Shown: positions 1-9,506 of the stretch, piece after piece | Numbering within the stretch: position 1 is the first letter of the stretch | Layout: every line of letters starts with the position of its first letter | Origin: Arthrobacter yangruifuii | GTDB lineage: Bacteria > Actinomycetota > Actinomycetes > Actinomycetales > Micrococcaceae | Reading direction: 5' to 3' | NCBI RefSeq assembly: GCF_009192775.1 | Contig: NZ_VTFX01000001.1 | Coordinates: forward strand, 248,001 to 312,000 | Length of the DNA stretch: 64,000 bases | Notes under the pieces: model-generated | What the model was told of the DNA's origin: nothing | Databases searched by the model: none | Seen by the model: the letters and a program-made list of their open reading frames with translations, nothing else | Translations under genes and position numbers: made by a program

Positions 1-1
1 G

Positions 2-172
2 ATCCTGCTGCACCGCGAGGACATCTATGACAAGGAGTCCCCGCGCGCCGGCGAGGCCGACGTGATTGTGGCCAAGCACCGTAACGGTCCCACCAAGACC
101 ATCGTGGTGGGTTTCCAGGGCCATTACTCGCGCTTCTCGAACATGGCTGTCGAAGGCGGCAGCGGCTTCTAG
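2..172 (+). CDS. dnaB: Replicative DNA helicase DnaB, C-terminal 56 residues (5' end outside window)
   Basis: Only the C-terminus is present. It reads ILLHREDIYDKESPRAGEAD, then a stretch with AKHRNGPT, and ends GGSGF. The motif HRxxxYDxESxxxGxAEvIvaKxRNGPT is the conserved end of the RecA-like domain of hexameric replicative helicases, containing the arginine and lysine residues of the subunit interface. The protein unwinds the template ahead of the replisome. In actinobacteria dnaB commonly lies in the rpsF-ssb-rpsR-rplI-dnaB region near oriC, so the window probably starts close to the origin; this is inference. No intein is visible in the part that can be seen. Confidence 0.93.
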   Translation: MLLHREDIYDKESPRAGEADVIVAKHRNGPTKTIVVGFQGHYSRFSNMAVEGGSGF

Positions 173-231
173 CCGTCTCCCGCTGCGCCGCCTACCCTTT
201 TCAGTTCCACCACCACAGCAGGAGATCCGCC

Positions 232-849
232 GTGCCCAAGTCCAAGCCCCGCAAGAAGGCCGTTTCCAAGAAAAAGCAGGCCCGCCGGGCCGAGCATGAG
301 ATCAACGCCATGCTGAGCGGAGAGACCGCCTATTTCAGTGATGAGGCCGAGGCGCTGCTGACTTCGCGCGGCTGGATCAGCGAGCGGGACCAGCCCGGCG
401 GACCTGACCAGGGCGACGCCTGGTACTGGATGCCCTCCCAGCTGCCTGCCTACCTGGAGGAAGGCGAGCCGGTTCCCACGTCCATCTATCCGTCCTCCGA
501 CAGCACCTTCGTCAGCCAGCTGGCGACGCCGGACGGTTCCGTTCCCCCGGAGGCGCAGACGGAGTACGACTCCCTGGACGGACTCGAGGCGGATCTCGAC
601 CGGCTGGAGGCCTACCGGGTCCCCGATGGCGCCTGGACGGTCCTCAACGGCGGGCCGTCGGACGAGGAAACGCCGGAGGACCTCATCAACTCCGTGGCGG
701 AGGAGTGGGAGCTCATTGCCGAGCTCATCCACTTCCCGTACAGCGATGAGGGTCCGCGCTCCTTTGCCGCCGTGGAACAGGCCGTGCAGGACGGCCGGCT
801 CACCGAGTATGCCTACCGTTCGGTCCTGGCCGGCCGCAGCGGCCGGTAA
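232..849 (+). CDS. Hypothetical protein with lysine-rich N-terminus
   Basis: This 205-residue protein starts at GTG, with AGGAG seven bases upstream. The first 20 residues are strongly basic (PKSKPRKKAVSKKKQARR) and the rest is acidic and soluble, rich in Glu, Asp and Pro, with several Trp and Tyr residues (for example DAWYWMPSQLPAYLEEGEP around residues 61-79). There is no signal peptide, membrane segment or recognised catalytic motif. A basic tail on an acidic globular body could bind nucleic acid or ribosomes, but that is speculation. It follows dnaB by 60 bases in the same direction and may be cotranscribed. I do not recognise the family. Confidence 0.75.
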   Translation: MPKSKPRKKAVSKKKQARRAEHEINAMLSGETAYFSDEAEALLTSRGWISERDQPGGPDQGDAWYWMPSQLPAYLEEGEPVPTSIYPSSDSTFVSQLATPDGSVPPEAQTEYDSLDGLEADLDRLEAYRVPDGAWTVLNGGPSDEETPEDLINSVAEEWELIAELIHFPYSDEGPRSFAAVEQAVQDGRLTEYAYRSVLAGRSGR

Positions 850-918
850 CGGCGCGGCGCTAGGAAACTACGGCGCATCCGGAGCGGGATACCCCGTTCC
901 GGATGCGCCGAGCTGTAT

Positions 919-2916
919 CTAGCCCCGGGTGTTCGCGCCGGGGCCGCCTGCGGGCTCCCCGTTGGCGTCATGGCTGGAGACAAGCTGCCACGGCACGCTG
1001 GCAACCATGGTTGCCGGCTCGAAGTGCAGCCGGGCCTTGATCCGCAGGGCTGTCTGGTTGTGCAGCAGCTGCTCCCACCATCGCCCCACCACATACTCGG
1101 GGATGTACACCACGAACAGCTCGCGCGGGGCGTTGCGGCGGGCCTCGCGCAGGTATGCCAGCACCGGGGAGATGGTTTCGCGGTAGGGCGAGGACAGGAC
1201 CGTCAGGGGCACCGGGATCTCCAGGCGGTCCCATTCGGCCAGCGTGCGCCGGGTCTCCTCCGGGTCGATGTCCACGGTGATGGCATTGAGGCTGGACGGA
1301 CGGGAAGCGCGGGCGTAGGCGATGGCCCGCAGCGCCGGCTTGTGGATCTGGGAAATCAGGATCACGGCGTTGACCCGGGAGGGCAGGGCCAGGCCGTGCT
1401 CGTCCGCCTTGAGCGCCAGCTCCCGCGCGACGGTGTCATAGTGGACGCGGATGCTGTACATGATCACGTAGAGGACGGCCATGGCAAGCAGGGCAATCCA
1501 GGCGCCGTGCAGGAACTTGGTGATGATCACGATCAACAGCACCAGGGCCGTCATTCCGAACCCGAGGGCGTTGATGGCCCGTGAGCGCTGCATCCGGCGT
1601 CGTGCGTCCTTGTCCCGCTCGATGCGCAGCTTGCCCGTCCAGTGCCGGATCATGCCCAGCTGGCTGGCAGTGAAGGAGACGAACACTCCCACGATGTAGA
1701 GCTGGATCAGCCGGGTGACGTCCGCATCGAAGGCCGCAATCAACACCAGGGCGCCCAGGCCCAGGGAGATAATGCCGTTGCTGAAGGCCAGCCGGTCCCC
1801 GCGGGTGCGCATCTGGCGCGGCAGGTATCCGTCCTTGGCCAGGATGGAGCCGAGCACCGGGAAGCCGTTGAATGCGGTGTTGGAGGCGAAGACCAGGATG
1901 AGTCCGGTGGAAGCCACCACAATGTAGAAGAAAATGCTGCCGCCGCCGAAGATGGTCTCGGCCAGCTGGCTGATGACCGGGTGCTGGATATAGTCCTCGC
2001 CCAACGGGGTGCCGTTGAGGGTGAGCTGGGTGGCCGGGTCCTGCGCCACATGCACCTTGGTGAGGTTGGCCATAGCGAGGATGCCGCCGATCATGGCGGT
2101 GGCGATGACGCCCAGCAGCAGCAGCGTGGTGGCGGCATTGGCGCTCTTGGGCTTGCGGAAGGTGGGCACGCCGTTGCTGATGGCCTCGACGCCGGTGAGT
2201 GCCGCTGCACCGGAGGAGAAGGCCCGCAGCAGCAGGAATGCTCCGGCCAGCCCCACCAGACCGCCGTCCAGTCCCGCTTCAGGTACCAGCCCGAAGTCGG
2301 CGGAGGGTGCCTGCCGGAGGTTGCCGGTGAGGAACTGGATCAGCCCGGTCAGGCACATGCCGACCACGGAGGCCATAAATATATAGGCGGGCACGGCGAA
2401 CACTGCACCGGCCTCGCGGATGCCGCGCAGGTTCACGAGGACCAGCACGGCCACGCCGACGACGGCGATGGTGGCCTGGGCGCCGTGCAGTGCCGGAACG
2501 GCGGTTACCAGATAGGTCGCTGCCGAGGACATGGACACCGCTACCGTGAGCACATAGTCCACCAGCAGGGCCGCGGCCACGGTCAGGCCGGCGGGTTTGC
2601 CGAGGTTGGTACTGGCAATCTCGTAGTCGCCGCCGCCGGAGGGGTAGGCATGCACGTTCTGCCGGTAGGAGGCCACCACCGTGAGCAGCACAACAATCAC
2701 CGCGAGGCCCACCCAGGGTGAAACGGTTACGGCGGCGACGCCGGCCAGCGCCAGCGTCAGCAGAATCTCGTCCGGCGCATAGGCGGCCGAGGAGAGGGCA
2801 TCCGAGGCGAAAACGGGAAGCGCGATGCGCTTTGGAAGGAGGGTGTGCGCGAGGCGTTCGTTGCCGTACGGACGCCCGACCAGAATGCGCTTGAGCGCAT
2901 TGAAGAATGTGAGCAC
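919..2916 (-). CDS. APC-superfamily permease with C-terminal cytosolic domain, KimA/KUP-like
   Basis: The protein has about 665 residues. The N-terminal two-thirds carry roughly 12 hydrophobic segments, opening with RLAHTLLPKRIALPVFASDA and SSAAYAPDEILL, a signature shared with B. subtilis KimA (YdaO) and related APC/KUP transporters. The last ~170 residues are soluble and follow AVILISQIHKPALRAIAYA, resembling the universal-stress-protein-like tail of KimA. KimA imports potassium and is inhibited by c-di-AMP; whether this homologue does the same is inference, and amino-acid transport is the alternative. The start is uncertain: I prefer GTG at 2916 (VLTFFNALKRILVG), but ATG at 2943 or a longer form from 3006 is possible. 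It is divergent from the LacI-type gene. Confidence 0.85.
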   Translation of the reverse strand: MLTFFNALKRILVGRPYGNERLAHTLLPKRIALPVFASDALSSAAYAPDEILLTLALAGVAAVTVSPWVGLAVIVVLLTVVASYRQNVHAYPSGGGDYEIASTNLGKPAGLTVAAALLVDYVLTVAVSMSSAATYLVTAVPALHGAQATIAVVGVAVLVLVNLRGIREAGAVFAVPAYIFMASVVGMCLTGLIQFLTGNLRQAPSADFGLVPEAGLDGGLVGLAGAFLLLRAFSSGAAALTGVEAISNGVPTFRKPKSANAATTLLLLGVIATAMIGGILAMANLTKVHVAQDPATQLTLNGTPLGEDYIQHPVISQLAETIFGGGSIFFYIVVASTGLILVFASNTAFNGFPVLGSILAKDGYLPRQMRTRGDRLAFSNGIISLGLGALVLIAAFDADVTRLIQLYIVGVFVSFTASQLGMIRHWTGKLRIERDKDARRRMQRSRAINALGFGMTALVLLIVIITKFLHGAWIALLAMAVLYVIMYSIRVHYDTVARELALKADEHGLALPSRVNAVILISQIHKPALRAIAYARASRPSSLNAITVDIDPEETRRTLAEWDRLEIPVPLTVLSSPYRETISPVLAYLREARRNAPRELFVVYIPEYVVGRWWEQLLHNQTALRIKARLHFEPATMVASVPWQLVSSHDANGEPAGGPGANTRG

Positions 2917-3016
2917 GAGGACCAACGTTAGACCGGCCCGCATCCACTGTCCAGAAGCCCCAAGTCCGCCGGCGCAGTGCCCTCCGCCGGCGCACGGCGG
3001 GGGCACCGTGGTGGAG

Positions 3017-3022
3017 TACCGT
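3017..3022 (+). promoter_or_regulatory. Putative -10 box of a leaderless lacI-type transcript
   Basis: TACCGT is followed by exactly seven bases and then the ATG at 3030. No convincing Shine-Dalgarno sequence sits at normal spacing. TANNNT seven bases before a start codon is the usual arrangement of leaderless mRNAs in actinobacteria. No clear -35 is visible. Confidence 0.45.
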
Positions 3023-3029
3023 TCTGATT

Positions 3030-4073
3030 ATGAGCAATGAGGGCATGACGAGCCCCGCATCCCGTCGGCGCGCCCCTAATATCCGCGACGTTGCCGCCGC
3101 AGCCGGAGTTTCCCACCAGACGGTGTCCCGGGTGATTAACGGGCACTCGAACCTGCGCGAGACCACCCGCCAGCGCGTGCTTGATGCCATGGAGGAGCTG
3201 CAGTTCCGCCCCAACCGTGCCGCCCGGGCACTGGTCACCAGGGAATCCCGGATCATCGGCGCCCTGGTCGCCTCGGGTGCGGAGTACGGACTGACGGCAA
3301 GCCTGCAGGCGGTGCAGACGGCGGCCAGCGAGGCGGGCTACGTCGTGGACGCAGCCCACATTGACAGTGCCGACCGCGGGTCCATCGAAGCGGCGCTGGA
3401 CCGGCTGATGAGCCACGCAGTGGAGGGCCTGGTGCTGCTGGCTCCGCAGTCCCGGACCCTCGAAGTAATCGAAGAACTGTCCATCCGCATCCCCTTTGTG
3501 ACGGTGCACTCCCTGCACAGCGAGGACCACCGCATGTCCGTGGACCAGGTGGCCGGGGCGCGGCTGGCCACCCGGCACCTCCTGGAGCTTGGACACCGGC
3601 GCGTGGTGCACGTGCCCGGCCCGGCGGAATGGGTGGAAACCGAAGGCCGCCGGCAGGGTTACCTGGAGGAAATGGCTGCCTGGGACCTGGCGCCGGCGAT
3701 CCTGCCGGCCGGGGAATGGACAGCGGACTCCGGCTACCGGGTGGGGCTTGAACTGCGGCGCCTGGACCGGTTCACCGCTGTGGTGTGCGGCAATGACCAC
3801 ATTGCCCTGGGCCTGGTGCATGCCTACGCGGACGCCGGCCTAAAGGTGCCCGGGGACCTCAGCGTAGTGGGGTTCGACGATGTTCCCGAATCCGCGCATT
3901 TCCTGCCTCCGCTGACCACCATCCGGCAGGATTTCCCCGAGCTCGGCCGCCGCTGTGTTGCCGTGCTGCTGGCGGAACTGCGCGGAGAGGATCCGGTGAG
4001 CGTGGGCAACGTGGTGCCGCGCCTGATCCTGCGGGCTTCCACGGCGGCCGAACGGGTGCCCGCAGTTTCCTAA
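3030..4073 (+). CDS. LacI-family transcriptional regulator, probable arabinose-operon repressor (AraR-like)
   Basis: This 347-residue protein has the normal LacI-family length. The N-terminal helix-turn-helix and hinge are clear: IRDVAAAAGVSHQTVSRVIN at about residues 16-35, followed by RAARALV. The rest is a type-1 periplasmic-binding-protein-like effector domain containing LSVVGFDDVPES near the end and the dimer-interface style typical of GalR/LacI. It lies immediately upstream of araBDA, in the same direction, separated by 219 bases that hold a promoter and an 18-bp palindrome of LacI type. It probably represses the arabinose operon and is released by L-arabinose or a pathway intermediate. 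The effector is inferred from context only. Confidence 0.9.
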   Translation: MSNEGMTSPASRRRAPNIRDVAAAAGVSHQTVSRVINGHSNLRETTRQRVLDAMEELQFRPNRAARALVTRESRIIGALVASGAEYGLTASLQAVQTAASEAGYVVDAAHIDSADRGSIEAALDRLMSHAVEGLVLLAPQSRTLEVIEELSIRIPFVTVHSLHSEDHRMSVDQVAGARLATRHLLELGHRRVVHVPGPAEWVETEGRRQGYLEEMAAWDLAPAILPAGEWTADSGYRVGLELRRLDRFTAVVCGNDHIALGLVHAYADAGLKVPGDLSVVGFDDVPESAHFLPPLTTIRQDFPELGRRCVAVLLAELRGEDPVSVGNVVPRLILRASTAAERVPAVS

Positions 4074-4080
4074 GCCCGCG

Positions 4081-4124
4081 GTGTCCCCTGCGGTGTCCCC
4101 TGCGGTGTCCCCTGCGGTGTCCCC
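4081..4124 (+). repeat. 12-bp tandem repeat, about 3.7 copies
   Basis: GTGTCCCCTGCG occurs three times exactly at 4081, 4093 and 4105, followed by a partial GTGTCCCC. It lies just after the lacI-type stop codon and ahead of the araB promoter. It is non-coding, without spacers or a hairpin. It is probably a slippage-prone microsatellite. Confidence 0.85.
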
Positions 4125-4189
4125 CCGTGGTGCGCGGCTCCGGATCCCCGGTTCCCGCCGAGGCCCTTAAAAAACGTTACCCAGAGGTG

Positions 4190-4218
4190 TTGCCTGCGCG
4201 GACGCTGTGCGGTACGTT
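4190..4218 (+). promoter_or_regulatory. Probable sigma-A promoter of the araBDA-ABC operon
   Basis: TTGCCT (4190-4195) and TACGTT (4213-4218) are separated by exactly 17 bases. A start site would fall near 4224-4226, just before the palindromic operator at 4230-4247. The GTG of araB is at 4293, so the leader would be about 68 nt. Confidence 0.6.
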
Positions 4219-4229
4219 AGCCCGAACAA

Positions 4230-4247
4230 AATGTGACCGTTCACATT
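4230..4247. promoter_or_regulatory. LacI-family operator palindrome in front of araB
   Basis: AATGTGACCGTTCACATT has perfect 7-bp arms (AATGTGA/TCACATT) around CCGT. The TGTGA..CG..TCACA pattern is typical of GalR/LacI-family operators. It lies immediately downstream of the predicted transcription start, a position expected to block transcription. The adjacent LacI-type protein is the obvious ligand. Confidence 0.75.
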
Positions 4248-4292
4248 CGGGTGAACCGCCCGGTCGACGGTCCAGATGACAACGAGGTCACC

Positions 4293-5981
4293 GTGAGCCA
4301 GACCAGCTCTGCACCCGCCTACGTGGTGGGTATTGACTACGGCACTCTCTCCGGGCGCGCCGTCGTGATCCGGGTGGAGGACGGCGAGGAAATGGGATCC
4401 GCCGTCTGTACCTACCGGCACGGCGTCATGGACACGGTGCTGGCCGCTACATCGGAACCGCTGCCGCCGGACTGGGCGCTGCAGGTGCCTGCCGACTACA
4501 TCGAGGTCCTGCGGCAGGCCGTTCCGGCAGCCGTGCAGGCCGCCGGCGTTGCTCCGGAATCCATCATCGGGGTCGGGACCGACTTCACGGCCTGCACCAT
4601 GGTCCCGGTGACTGCCGACGGAACGCCGCTGAATGAACTGCCCGGGCTCCGGGACCGTCCCCACGCCTACGTCAAACTCTGGCGCCACCATGCCGCCCAG
4701 GCCCAGGCGGACCGCATCAACCGGCTGGCCGAAGAACGCAGGGAAACCTGGCTGCCCCGCTACGGCGGCCTGATCTCCAGTGAATGGGAATTCGCCAAGG
4801 CGCTGCAGGTGCTGGAGGAGGATCCCGCCCTCTACGGACTCATGGACCACTGGGTGGAGGCCGCGGACTGGATTGTCTGGCAGCTGACCGGCAGCTACGT
4901 GCGCAACGCGTGCTCGGCCGGTTATAAGGGCATCCTGCAGGACGGTGCCTATCCGGACCGCAGCTTCCTGGCCGCGCTGAACCCCGGCTTCGCTGGCTTC
5001 GTCGAAGAGAAGCTGGAACACCGGATCGGTGCCCTGGGCTCCGCCGCAGGAACACTCAGCGCCGAAGCCGCCGCCTGGACCGGTCTGCCGGCCAGCATCC
5101 CCGTGGCCGTGGGCAATGTGGACGCCCATGTCACGGCTCCCGCCGCCGGCGCTGCGTCGCCCGGCCAGATGGTGGCCATCATGGGCACCTCCACCTGCCA
5201 TGTGATGAGCTCCGGTGAGCTGCGGGAGGTGCCGGGCATGTGCGGAGTGGTCGACGGCGGAATTGTGGACGGGCTATACGGCTACGAAGCCGGGCAGTCG
5301 GGCGTCGGAGACATTTTTGCCTGGTTCACCGCCCACTTTGTTCCCCCGGACCTGGTGGATGAGGCCGCCGGACGCGGATTCAGCGTGCATGAGCTGCTGA
5401 CCGAGCAGGCGAGCCTCGAAGACGTGGGGGCGCACGGGCTTTTGGCCCTGGACTGGCAGTCCGGGAACCGGTCGGTGCTCGTGGACCACGAACTGTCCGG
5501 GCTGCTGGTGGGACTGACGCTCGCCACCGCACCGCATGAGGTTTACCGGGCACTGCTGGAAGCAACGGCGTTCGGCACCCGCACCATTGTGGAAACCTTC
5601 GCGGCCGCCGGCATCCCCGTCGAGCAGTTCATTGCCGCCGGCGGGCTGGTGAAGAACCGGTTCCTGATGCAGATTTACGCCGATGTGCTGAACCTGCCGA
5701 TCTCCGTCATCCGCAGCGGCCAGGGCCCGGCCCTCGGCTCGGCGATCCACGCGGCTGTAGCGGCCGGCGCGTATCCGCACGTACGTGCGGCCGCGGCAGC
5801 GATGGGAGGAGTCCAGCAGGAGGCATATCTTCCGGACCCGGACCGCGCGGAGAGCTACTCCCGGCTGTATGCAGAGTATGTGGCACTGCATGACTACTTC
5901 GGCCGCGGCGGAAACGACGTCATGCGGCGGTTGAAGGAGCTGCGCCGCTCGGCGCGCAGGATCCCGAAGGTCCTGGCATGA
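4293..5981 (+). CDS. araB: Ribulokinase AraB
   Basis: This FGGY-family carbohydrate kinase of 562 residues phosphorylates L-ribulose to L-ribulose 5-phosphate, the second step of L-arabinose breakdown. The N-terminal phosphate loop GIDYGTLSGR (residues 13-22) has the DYGT-x-S-x-R form characteristic of ribulokinases. GVGTDFTACTMVP and MGTSTCHVM follow, and the C-terminal half holds AAGGLVKNRFLMQIYADVL and GPALGSAIHAA of the second actin-like lobe. I chose GTG 4293, with an AACGAGG ribosome site five bases upstream, rather than the ATG at 4233, because that ATG lies inside the operator palindrome. The stop codon overlaps the araD start by four bases (ATGA), so translation is probably coupled. 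Confidence 0.96.
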   Translation: MSQTSSAPAYVVGIDYGTLSGRAVVIRVEDGEEMGSAVCTYRHGVMDTVLAATSEPLPPDWALQVPADYIEVLRQAVPAAVQAAGVAPESIIGVGTDFTACTMVPVTADGTPLNELPGLRDRPHAYVKLWRHHAAQAQADRINRLAEERRETWLPRYGGLISSEWEFAKALQVLEEDPALYGLMDHWVEAADWIVWQLTGSYVRNACSAGYKGILQDGAYPDRSFLAALNPGFAGFVEEKLEHRIGALGSAAGTLSAEAAAWTGLPASIPVAVGNVDAHVTAPAAGAASPGQMVAIMGTSTCHVMSSGELREVPGMCGVVDGGIVDGLYGYEAGQSGVGDIFAWFTAHFVPPDLVDEAAGRGFSVHELLTEQASLEDVGAHGLLALDWQSGNRSVLVDHELSGLLVGLTLATAPHEVYRALLEATAFGTRTIVETFAAAGIPVEQFIAAGGLVKNRFLMQIYADVLNLPISVIRSGQGPALGSAIHAAVAAGAYPHVRAAAAAMGGVQQEAYLPDPDRAESYSRLYAEYVALHDYFGRGGNDVMRRLKELRRSARRIPKVLA

Positions 5982-6754
5982 CCGGCGCGGCATATGGGGA
6001 ACAGGTGGCCCGGGTCCGGTCCGAGGTAGCTGCCCTGCACCACGAACTGGTCCGGTACGGGCTGGTGGCCTGGACCGCAGGCAACATTTCCGAACGCGTG
6101 CCGGGTACGGATTTCTTCATCATCAAGCCCAGCGGTGTGGGCTACGGGGAGCTCACCCCGGCCAGCCTGATCCTGTGTGACCTCGCCGGCCGGCCGGTAC
6201 CGGGCACGTCCGGAACGGGCCTCGCACCCTCCAGCGACACCGCCGCGCATGCATACGTCTACCGGCATATGTCCGGCGTCGGGGGAGTGGTCCACACGCA
6301 TTCGCCGTATGCGACGGCGTGGGCGGCCCGCGGGGAACCCGTGCCGTGCGTCCTCACGGCCATGGCCGATGAATTCGGCGGGGACATCCCCGTGGGGCCC
6401 TTTGCCGTCATCGGGGATGACTCCATTGGGCGCGGCATTGTTTCCACCCTCGCCGGCCACCGCTCCCGTGCCGTGCTGATGCGCAACCACGGCCCGTTTA
6501 CGATCGGCCGGAATGCCCGCGACGCCGTCAAGGCCGCGGTGATGCTCGAAGACGTTGCCCGCACCGTCCACCTCTCCCGCCAGCTCGGGGAACCGGCGCC
6601 AATCGATCCCGGAGCCATCGACACCTTGTTCCACCGGTACCAGAACGTCTACGGCCAGCCGGGGGCTCCTGCTGCATCCCCCGCCGCTGCATCCCCGGCC
6701 CCTTCACCGCTAACTCCCGCCACCGGGACACCTTCGACTCCAGGAGTGCAATAA
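5978..6754 (+). CDS. araD: L-ribulose-5-phosphate 4-epimerase AraD
   Basis: This 258-residue class II aldolase/epimerase converts L-ribulose 5-phosphate to D-xylulose 5-phosphate, which enters the pentose phosphate pathway. Visible family features are [11 protein letters not shown] near the N-terminus, the zinc-ligand region [13 protein letters not shown] (about residues 105-117) and [11 protein letters not shown] (about residues 168-178). The core ends near residue 225. The last ~30 residues are a low-complexity Ala/Pro/Ser/Thr tail that is not part of the fold. It overlaps araB by four bases and precedes araA by one base. Fuculose-phosphate aldolase is the family alternative, but the ara context decides it. 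Confidence 0.93.
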   Translation: MTGAAYGEQVARVRSEVAALHHELVRYGLVAWTAGNISERVPGTDFFIIKPSGVGYGELTPASLILCDLAGRPVPGTSGTGLAPSSDTAAHAYVYRHMSGVGGVVHTHSPYATAWAARGEPVPCVLTAMADEFGGDIPVGPFAVIGDDSIGRGIVSTLAGHRSRAVLMRNHGPFTIGRNARDAVKAAVMLEDVARTVHLSRQLGEPAPIDPGAIDTLFHRYQNVYGQPGAPAASPAAASPAPSPLTPATGTPSTPGVQ

Positions 6755-6755
6755 C

Positions 6756-8270
6756 GTGAGCCCATTGACCACCACCCTGGACGAATACGAGGTCTGGTTC
6801 CTGACCGGCAGCCAGGATCTGTACGGCGAGGAGACGCTCCGCCAGGTTGCCGAGCAGTCCCGGGCCATCGTCGACCTGCTGGAAGCCGCCGGCCTGCCGG
6901 TGCGGATCCTCTGGCAACCGGCCCTGACCGATGCCGATTCCATCCGCGCCGCGGCCCTGGCGGCCAACGCTGAGGACTCCGTGATCGGAGTCATTGCCTG
7001 GATGCACACATTCAGCCCGGCCAAAATGTGGATCAGCGGGCTGGACGCCCTGCGCAAGCCCCTGCTCCACCTGCACACCCAGATCAACGTTGAACTGCCC
7101 TGGGCAGAGATCGACTTCGACTTCATGAACCTGAACCAGGCGGCACACGGAGACCGGGAATTCGGCTACATCACCAGCCGGCTGGAGCTCCCCCGCAAAA
7201 TTGTGGTCGGGCATGCCTCCTCTCCGGAGGTCACCGGGCAGATTACGTCCTGGCAGCGGGCCTGCGCGGGGCGTGCGGCGGTTGCGGACCTGCGGATTGC
7301 CCGCTTCGGGGACAACATGCGCAATGTCGCGGTGACCGAAGGGGATAAGACCGAGGCCCAGATCCGGTTCGGCGTCTCGGTCAACACGTGGGGGGTGAAT
7401 GACCTCGTGGACGCCGTTCAGGACCAGTCCGAGGATGCCGTGGACAAACTCTCCGCGGAGTATGAGGAGCTGTACGACGTCGCGCCCGAACTGCGGTCCG
7501 GAGGGGCACGGCATGAATCGCTGCGCTACGGTGCCCGCCAGGAACTGGGCCTGCTGCAGTTCCTCGAAAGCGGCGGATTCGGGGCCTTCACCACGAACTT
7601 CGAAGACCTGGGCGGGCTGCGGCAGCTGCCCGGGCTGGCCGTGCAGCGGCTGATGGGGCACGGTTACGGTTTCGGCGCCGAAGGGGACTGGAAAACCGCC
7701 ATGCTGGTCCGCGCCGCGAAGGTCATGGGGGCGGGCCTGCCCGGCGGGGCGTCCCTGATGGAGGATTACACGTACCACCTGGTTCCGGGGGAGGAGAAGA
7801 TCCTCGGCGCGCACATGCTGGAAATCTGCCCGAGCCTCACCTCGCATAAACCCTCCCTCGAGATCCATCCTCTGGGCATCGGCGGACGGGAGGACCCGGT
7901 TCGGCTCGTTTTCGACACGGACCCGGGCCCCGGCGTCGTCGTCGCCATGTCCGACATGCGGGACCGGTTCCGGCTTACCGCCAACACCGTGGACGTGGTG
8001 CCCCCGGACGCCCCGCTTCCGCACCTGCCGGTGGCGCGGGCGGTATGGCGCCCGCACCCGGACCTCGCGACGTCGGCCGCGGCCTGGCTCACTGCCGGTG
8101 CTGCGCACCACACGGTCCTCAGCACGGCGATCGGCGCGGACGTGGTGACGGACTTTGCCGCGATGACCGGCGTTGAACTGCTGCTGATCGACTCCTCCAC
8201 CACCCTGCGCAGCTTCCAGCACGAAGTCCGCTGGAACAGCGCCTACTACCGGCTCGCATCGAAGCTCTGA
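6756..8270 (+). CDS. araA: L-arabinose isomerase AraA
   Basis: This 504-residue protein, close to the 500 of E. coli AraA, isomerises L-arabinose to L-ribulose using a divalent metal. The active-site segments are present: [12 protein letters not shown] (catalytic Glu), [10 protein letters not shown] (second Glu), [11 protein letters not shown] (metal His) and [12 protein letters not shown] (second metal His). The N-terminal substrate-binding part begins [20 protein letters not shown]. The start is GTG, with CAGGAG nine bases upstream. The operon order is araB-araD-araA, the order common in actinobacteria, and the sugar importer genes follow after 45 bases. Confidence 0.97.
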   Translation: MSPLTTTLDEYEVWFLTGSQDLYGEETLRQVAEQSRAIVDLLEAAGLPVRILWQPALTDADSIRAAALAANAEDSVIGVIAWMHTFSPAKMWISGLDALRKPLLHLHTQINVELPWAEIDFDFMNLNQAAHGDREFGYITSRLELPRKIVVGHASSPEVTGQITSWQRACAGRAAVADLRIARFGDNMRNVAVTEGDKTEAQIRFGVSVNTWGVNDLVDAVQDQSEDAVDKLSAEYEELYDVAPELRSGGARHESLRYGARQELGLLQFLESGGFGAFTTNFEDLGGLRQLPGLAVQRLMGHGYGFGAEGDWKTAMLVRAAKVMGAGLPGGASLMEDYTYHLVPGEEKILGAHMLEICPSLTSHKPSLEIHPLGIGGREDPVRLVFDTDPGPGVVVAMSDMRDRFRLTANTVDVVPPDAPLPHLPVARAVWRPHPDLATSAAAWLTAGAAHHTVLSTAIGADVVTDFAAMTGVELLLIDSSTTLRSFQHEVRWNSAYYRLASKL

Positions 8271-8315
8271 CCTGCATTTTCCCCCACCCAGGCACGGCCC
8301 ACGAAAGGCAGACAG

Positions 8316-9431
8316 ATGGCACTGACACTGAAACAAGCCCTCATCGGAGGTGCGTCGCTGACCCTGGCGCTGAGCATGACCGCGTGCTCCGGCAGCCGCG
8401 GCGGCGGCGACGGGGCCGGGGACTCCAACGAAGGGGCCAAAATCGGGGTGGCAATGCCCACCCAGCAGTCCGAACGCTGGATTGCCGACGGCGAGAACGT
8501 CAAGTCGCAGCTGGAGGATCTCGGGTACGAAGTGGACCTGCAGTACGCCAACGACGACATCCCCACCCAGGTTTCGCAGATCGAGAACATGATCAACGGC
8601 GGAGCAAAGGCGCTGGTCATCGCCTCGATCGACGGCACCACGCTGACCAGCGTGCTCGATACGGCGGAGTCCCAGGACATTCCCGTCATCGCCTACGACC
8701 GGCTCATCAACGAGTCGGACACCGTGGATTACTACACCACCTTCGATAACTACGAAGTGGGCGTCCAGCAGGGGACTTCCCTGCTGACCGGCCTGGGCGT
8801 CCTGGACGCCGAGGGAAAGGAGACCGGGGAGAAGGGCCCGTTCAACGTGGAGCTGTTTGCGGGCAGTCCGGATGACAACAACGCCACATTCTTCTGGAAC
8901 GGCGCCATGGACACCCTGAAGCCCTACCTGGACAGCGGCACCCTGAAGGTGCCCAGCGGACAGACCGATTTCCAGCAGGCGGCCATCCTGCGCTGGCTTC
9001 CGGACACGGCCCAGGACCGCATGGAAGACCTCCTGACGGTGGGCGGCGGCCAGCAGATCGACGGCGTGCTGTCCCCTTACGACGGACTGTCCATCGGCAT
9101 CATCTCCGCCCTGCGTTCCGGCGGCTACTCAGGAGACACGCTCCCGGTGATCACCGGACAGGACGCGGAAGTGGGGTCGGTGCAGTCCATCATGAGCGAC
9201 GAGCAGTACTCGACGATTTTCAAGGACGTGCGCGAATTGGGGAAGCGCGCCGTGCTGATGGTTGATGACCTGATGACTGGTGAGGATCCGGAAACCAATG
9301 ACACCGAAACGTATGACAACGGGGTGAAGGTGGTTCCGTCCTATCTGCTCGAATCGCAGATCGTCACCAAGGACAACTACGAGGAGGTTCTGGTGGACAG
9401 CGGCTACTACGAGGCTTCGGACCTCGACTAG
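8316..9431 (+). CDS. Sugar ABC transporter substrate-binding lipoprotein, ChvE-like
   Basis: This 371-residue type-1 periplasmic-binding protein has a lipoprotein signal peptide with lipobox SMTAC (Cys24), so it is anchored to the outer face of the membrane. The mature domain begins [20 protein letters not shown] and contains [20 protein letters not shown] and [15 protein letters not shown], which match the ChvE/xylose-binding group of sugar receptors. It captures a monosaccharide for the ATPase and permease encoded next. L-arabinose is the likely ligand because the gene lies directly downstream of araA; galactose or xylose are alternatives for this family. Confidence 0.92.
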   Translation: MALTLKQALIGGASLTLALSMTACSGSRGGGDGAGDSNEGAKIGVAMPTQQSERWIADGENVKSQLEDLGYEVDLQYANDDIPTQVSQIENMINGGAKALVIASIDGTTLTSVLDTAESQDIPVIAYDRLINESDTVDYYTTFDNYEVGVQQGTSLLTGLGVLDAEGKETGEKGPFNVELFAGSPDDNNATFFWNGAMDTLKPYLDSGTLKVPSGQTDFQQAAILRWLPDTAQDRMEDLLTVGGGQQIDGVLSPYDGLSIGIISALRSGGYSGDTLPVITGQDAEVGSVQSIMSDEQYSTIFKDVRELGKRAVLMVDDLMTGEDPETNDTETYDNGVKVVPSYLLESQIVTKDNYEEVLVDSGYYEASDLD

Positions 9432-9506
9432 GTGAAGGGCGGGGGGGGCATGGGCCGCCCGCCCTTCGTTCCGGCCTATCAGGCACTTCGGCACAGGGAG
9501 GTCCGC

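Noticed and set aside
1642-2721. Long plus-strand open frame opposite the APC permease
   Set aside because: It is antisense to a clear membrane-protein gene, His/Gly/Gln/Asp-rich, and has no start signal. This is the normal result of high GC at third codon positions.
4081-4124. CRISPR-like repeat array
   Set aside because: The 12-bp units are directly adjacent, with no spacers, and no cas gene is in the window.
6528-8336. Long minus-strand open frame opposite araA
   Set aside because: It is the mirror of the araA codon pattern and lacks recognisable domains. The same holds for the frame opposite the ABC ATPase gene (9129-11051).
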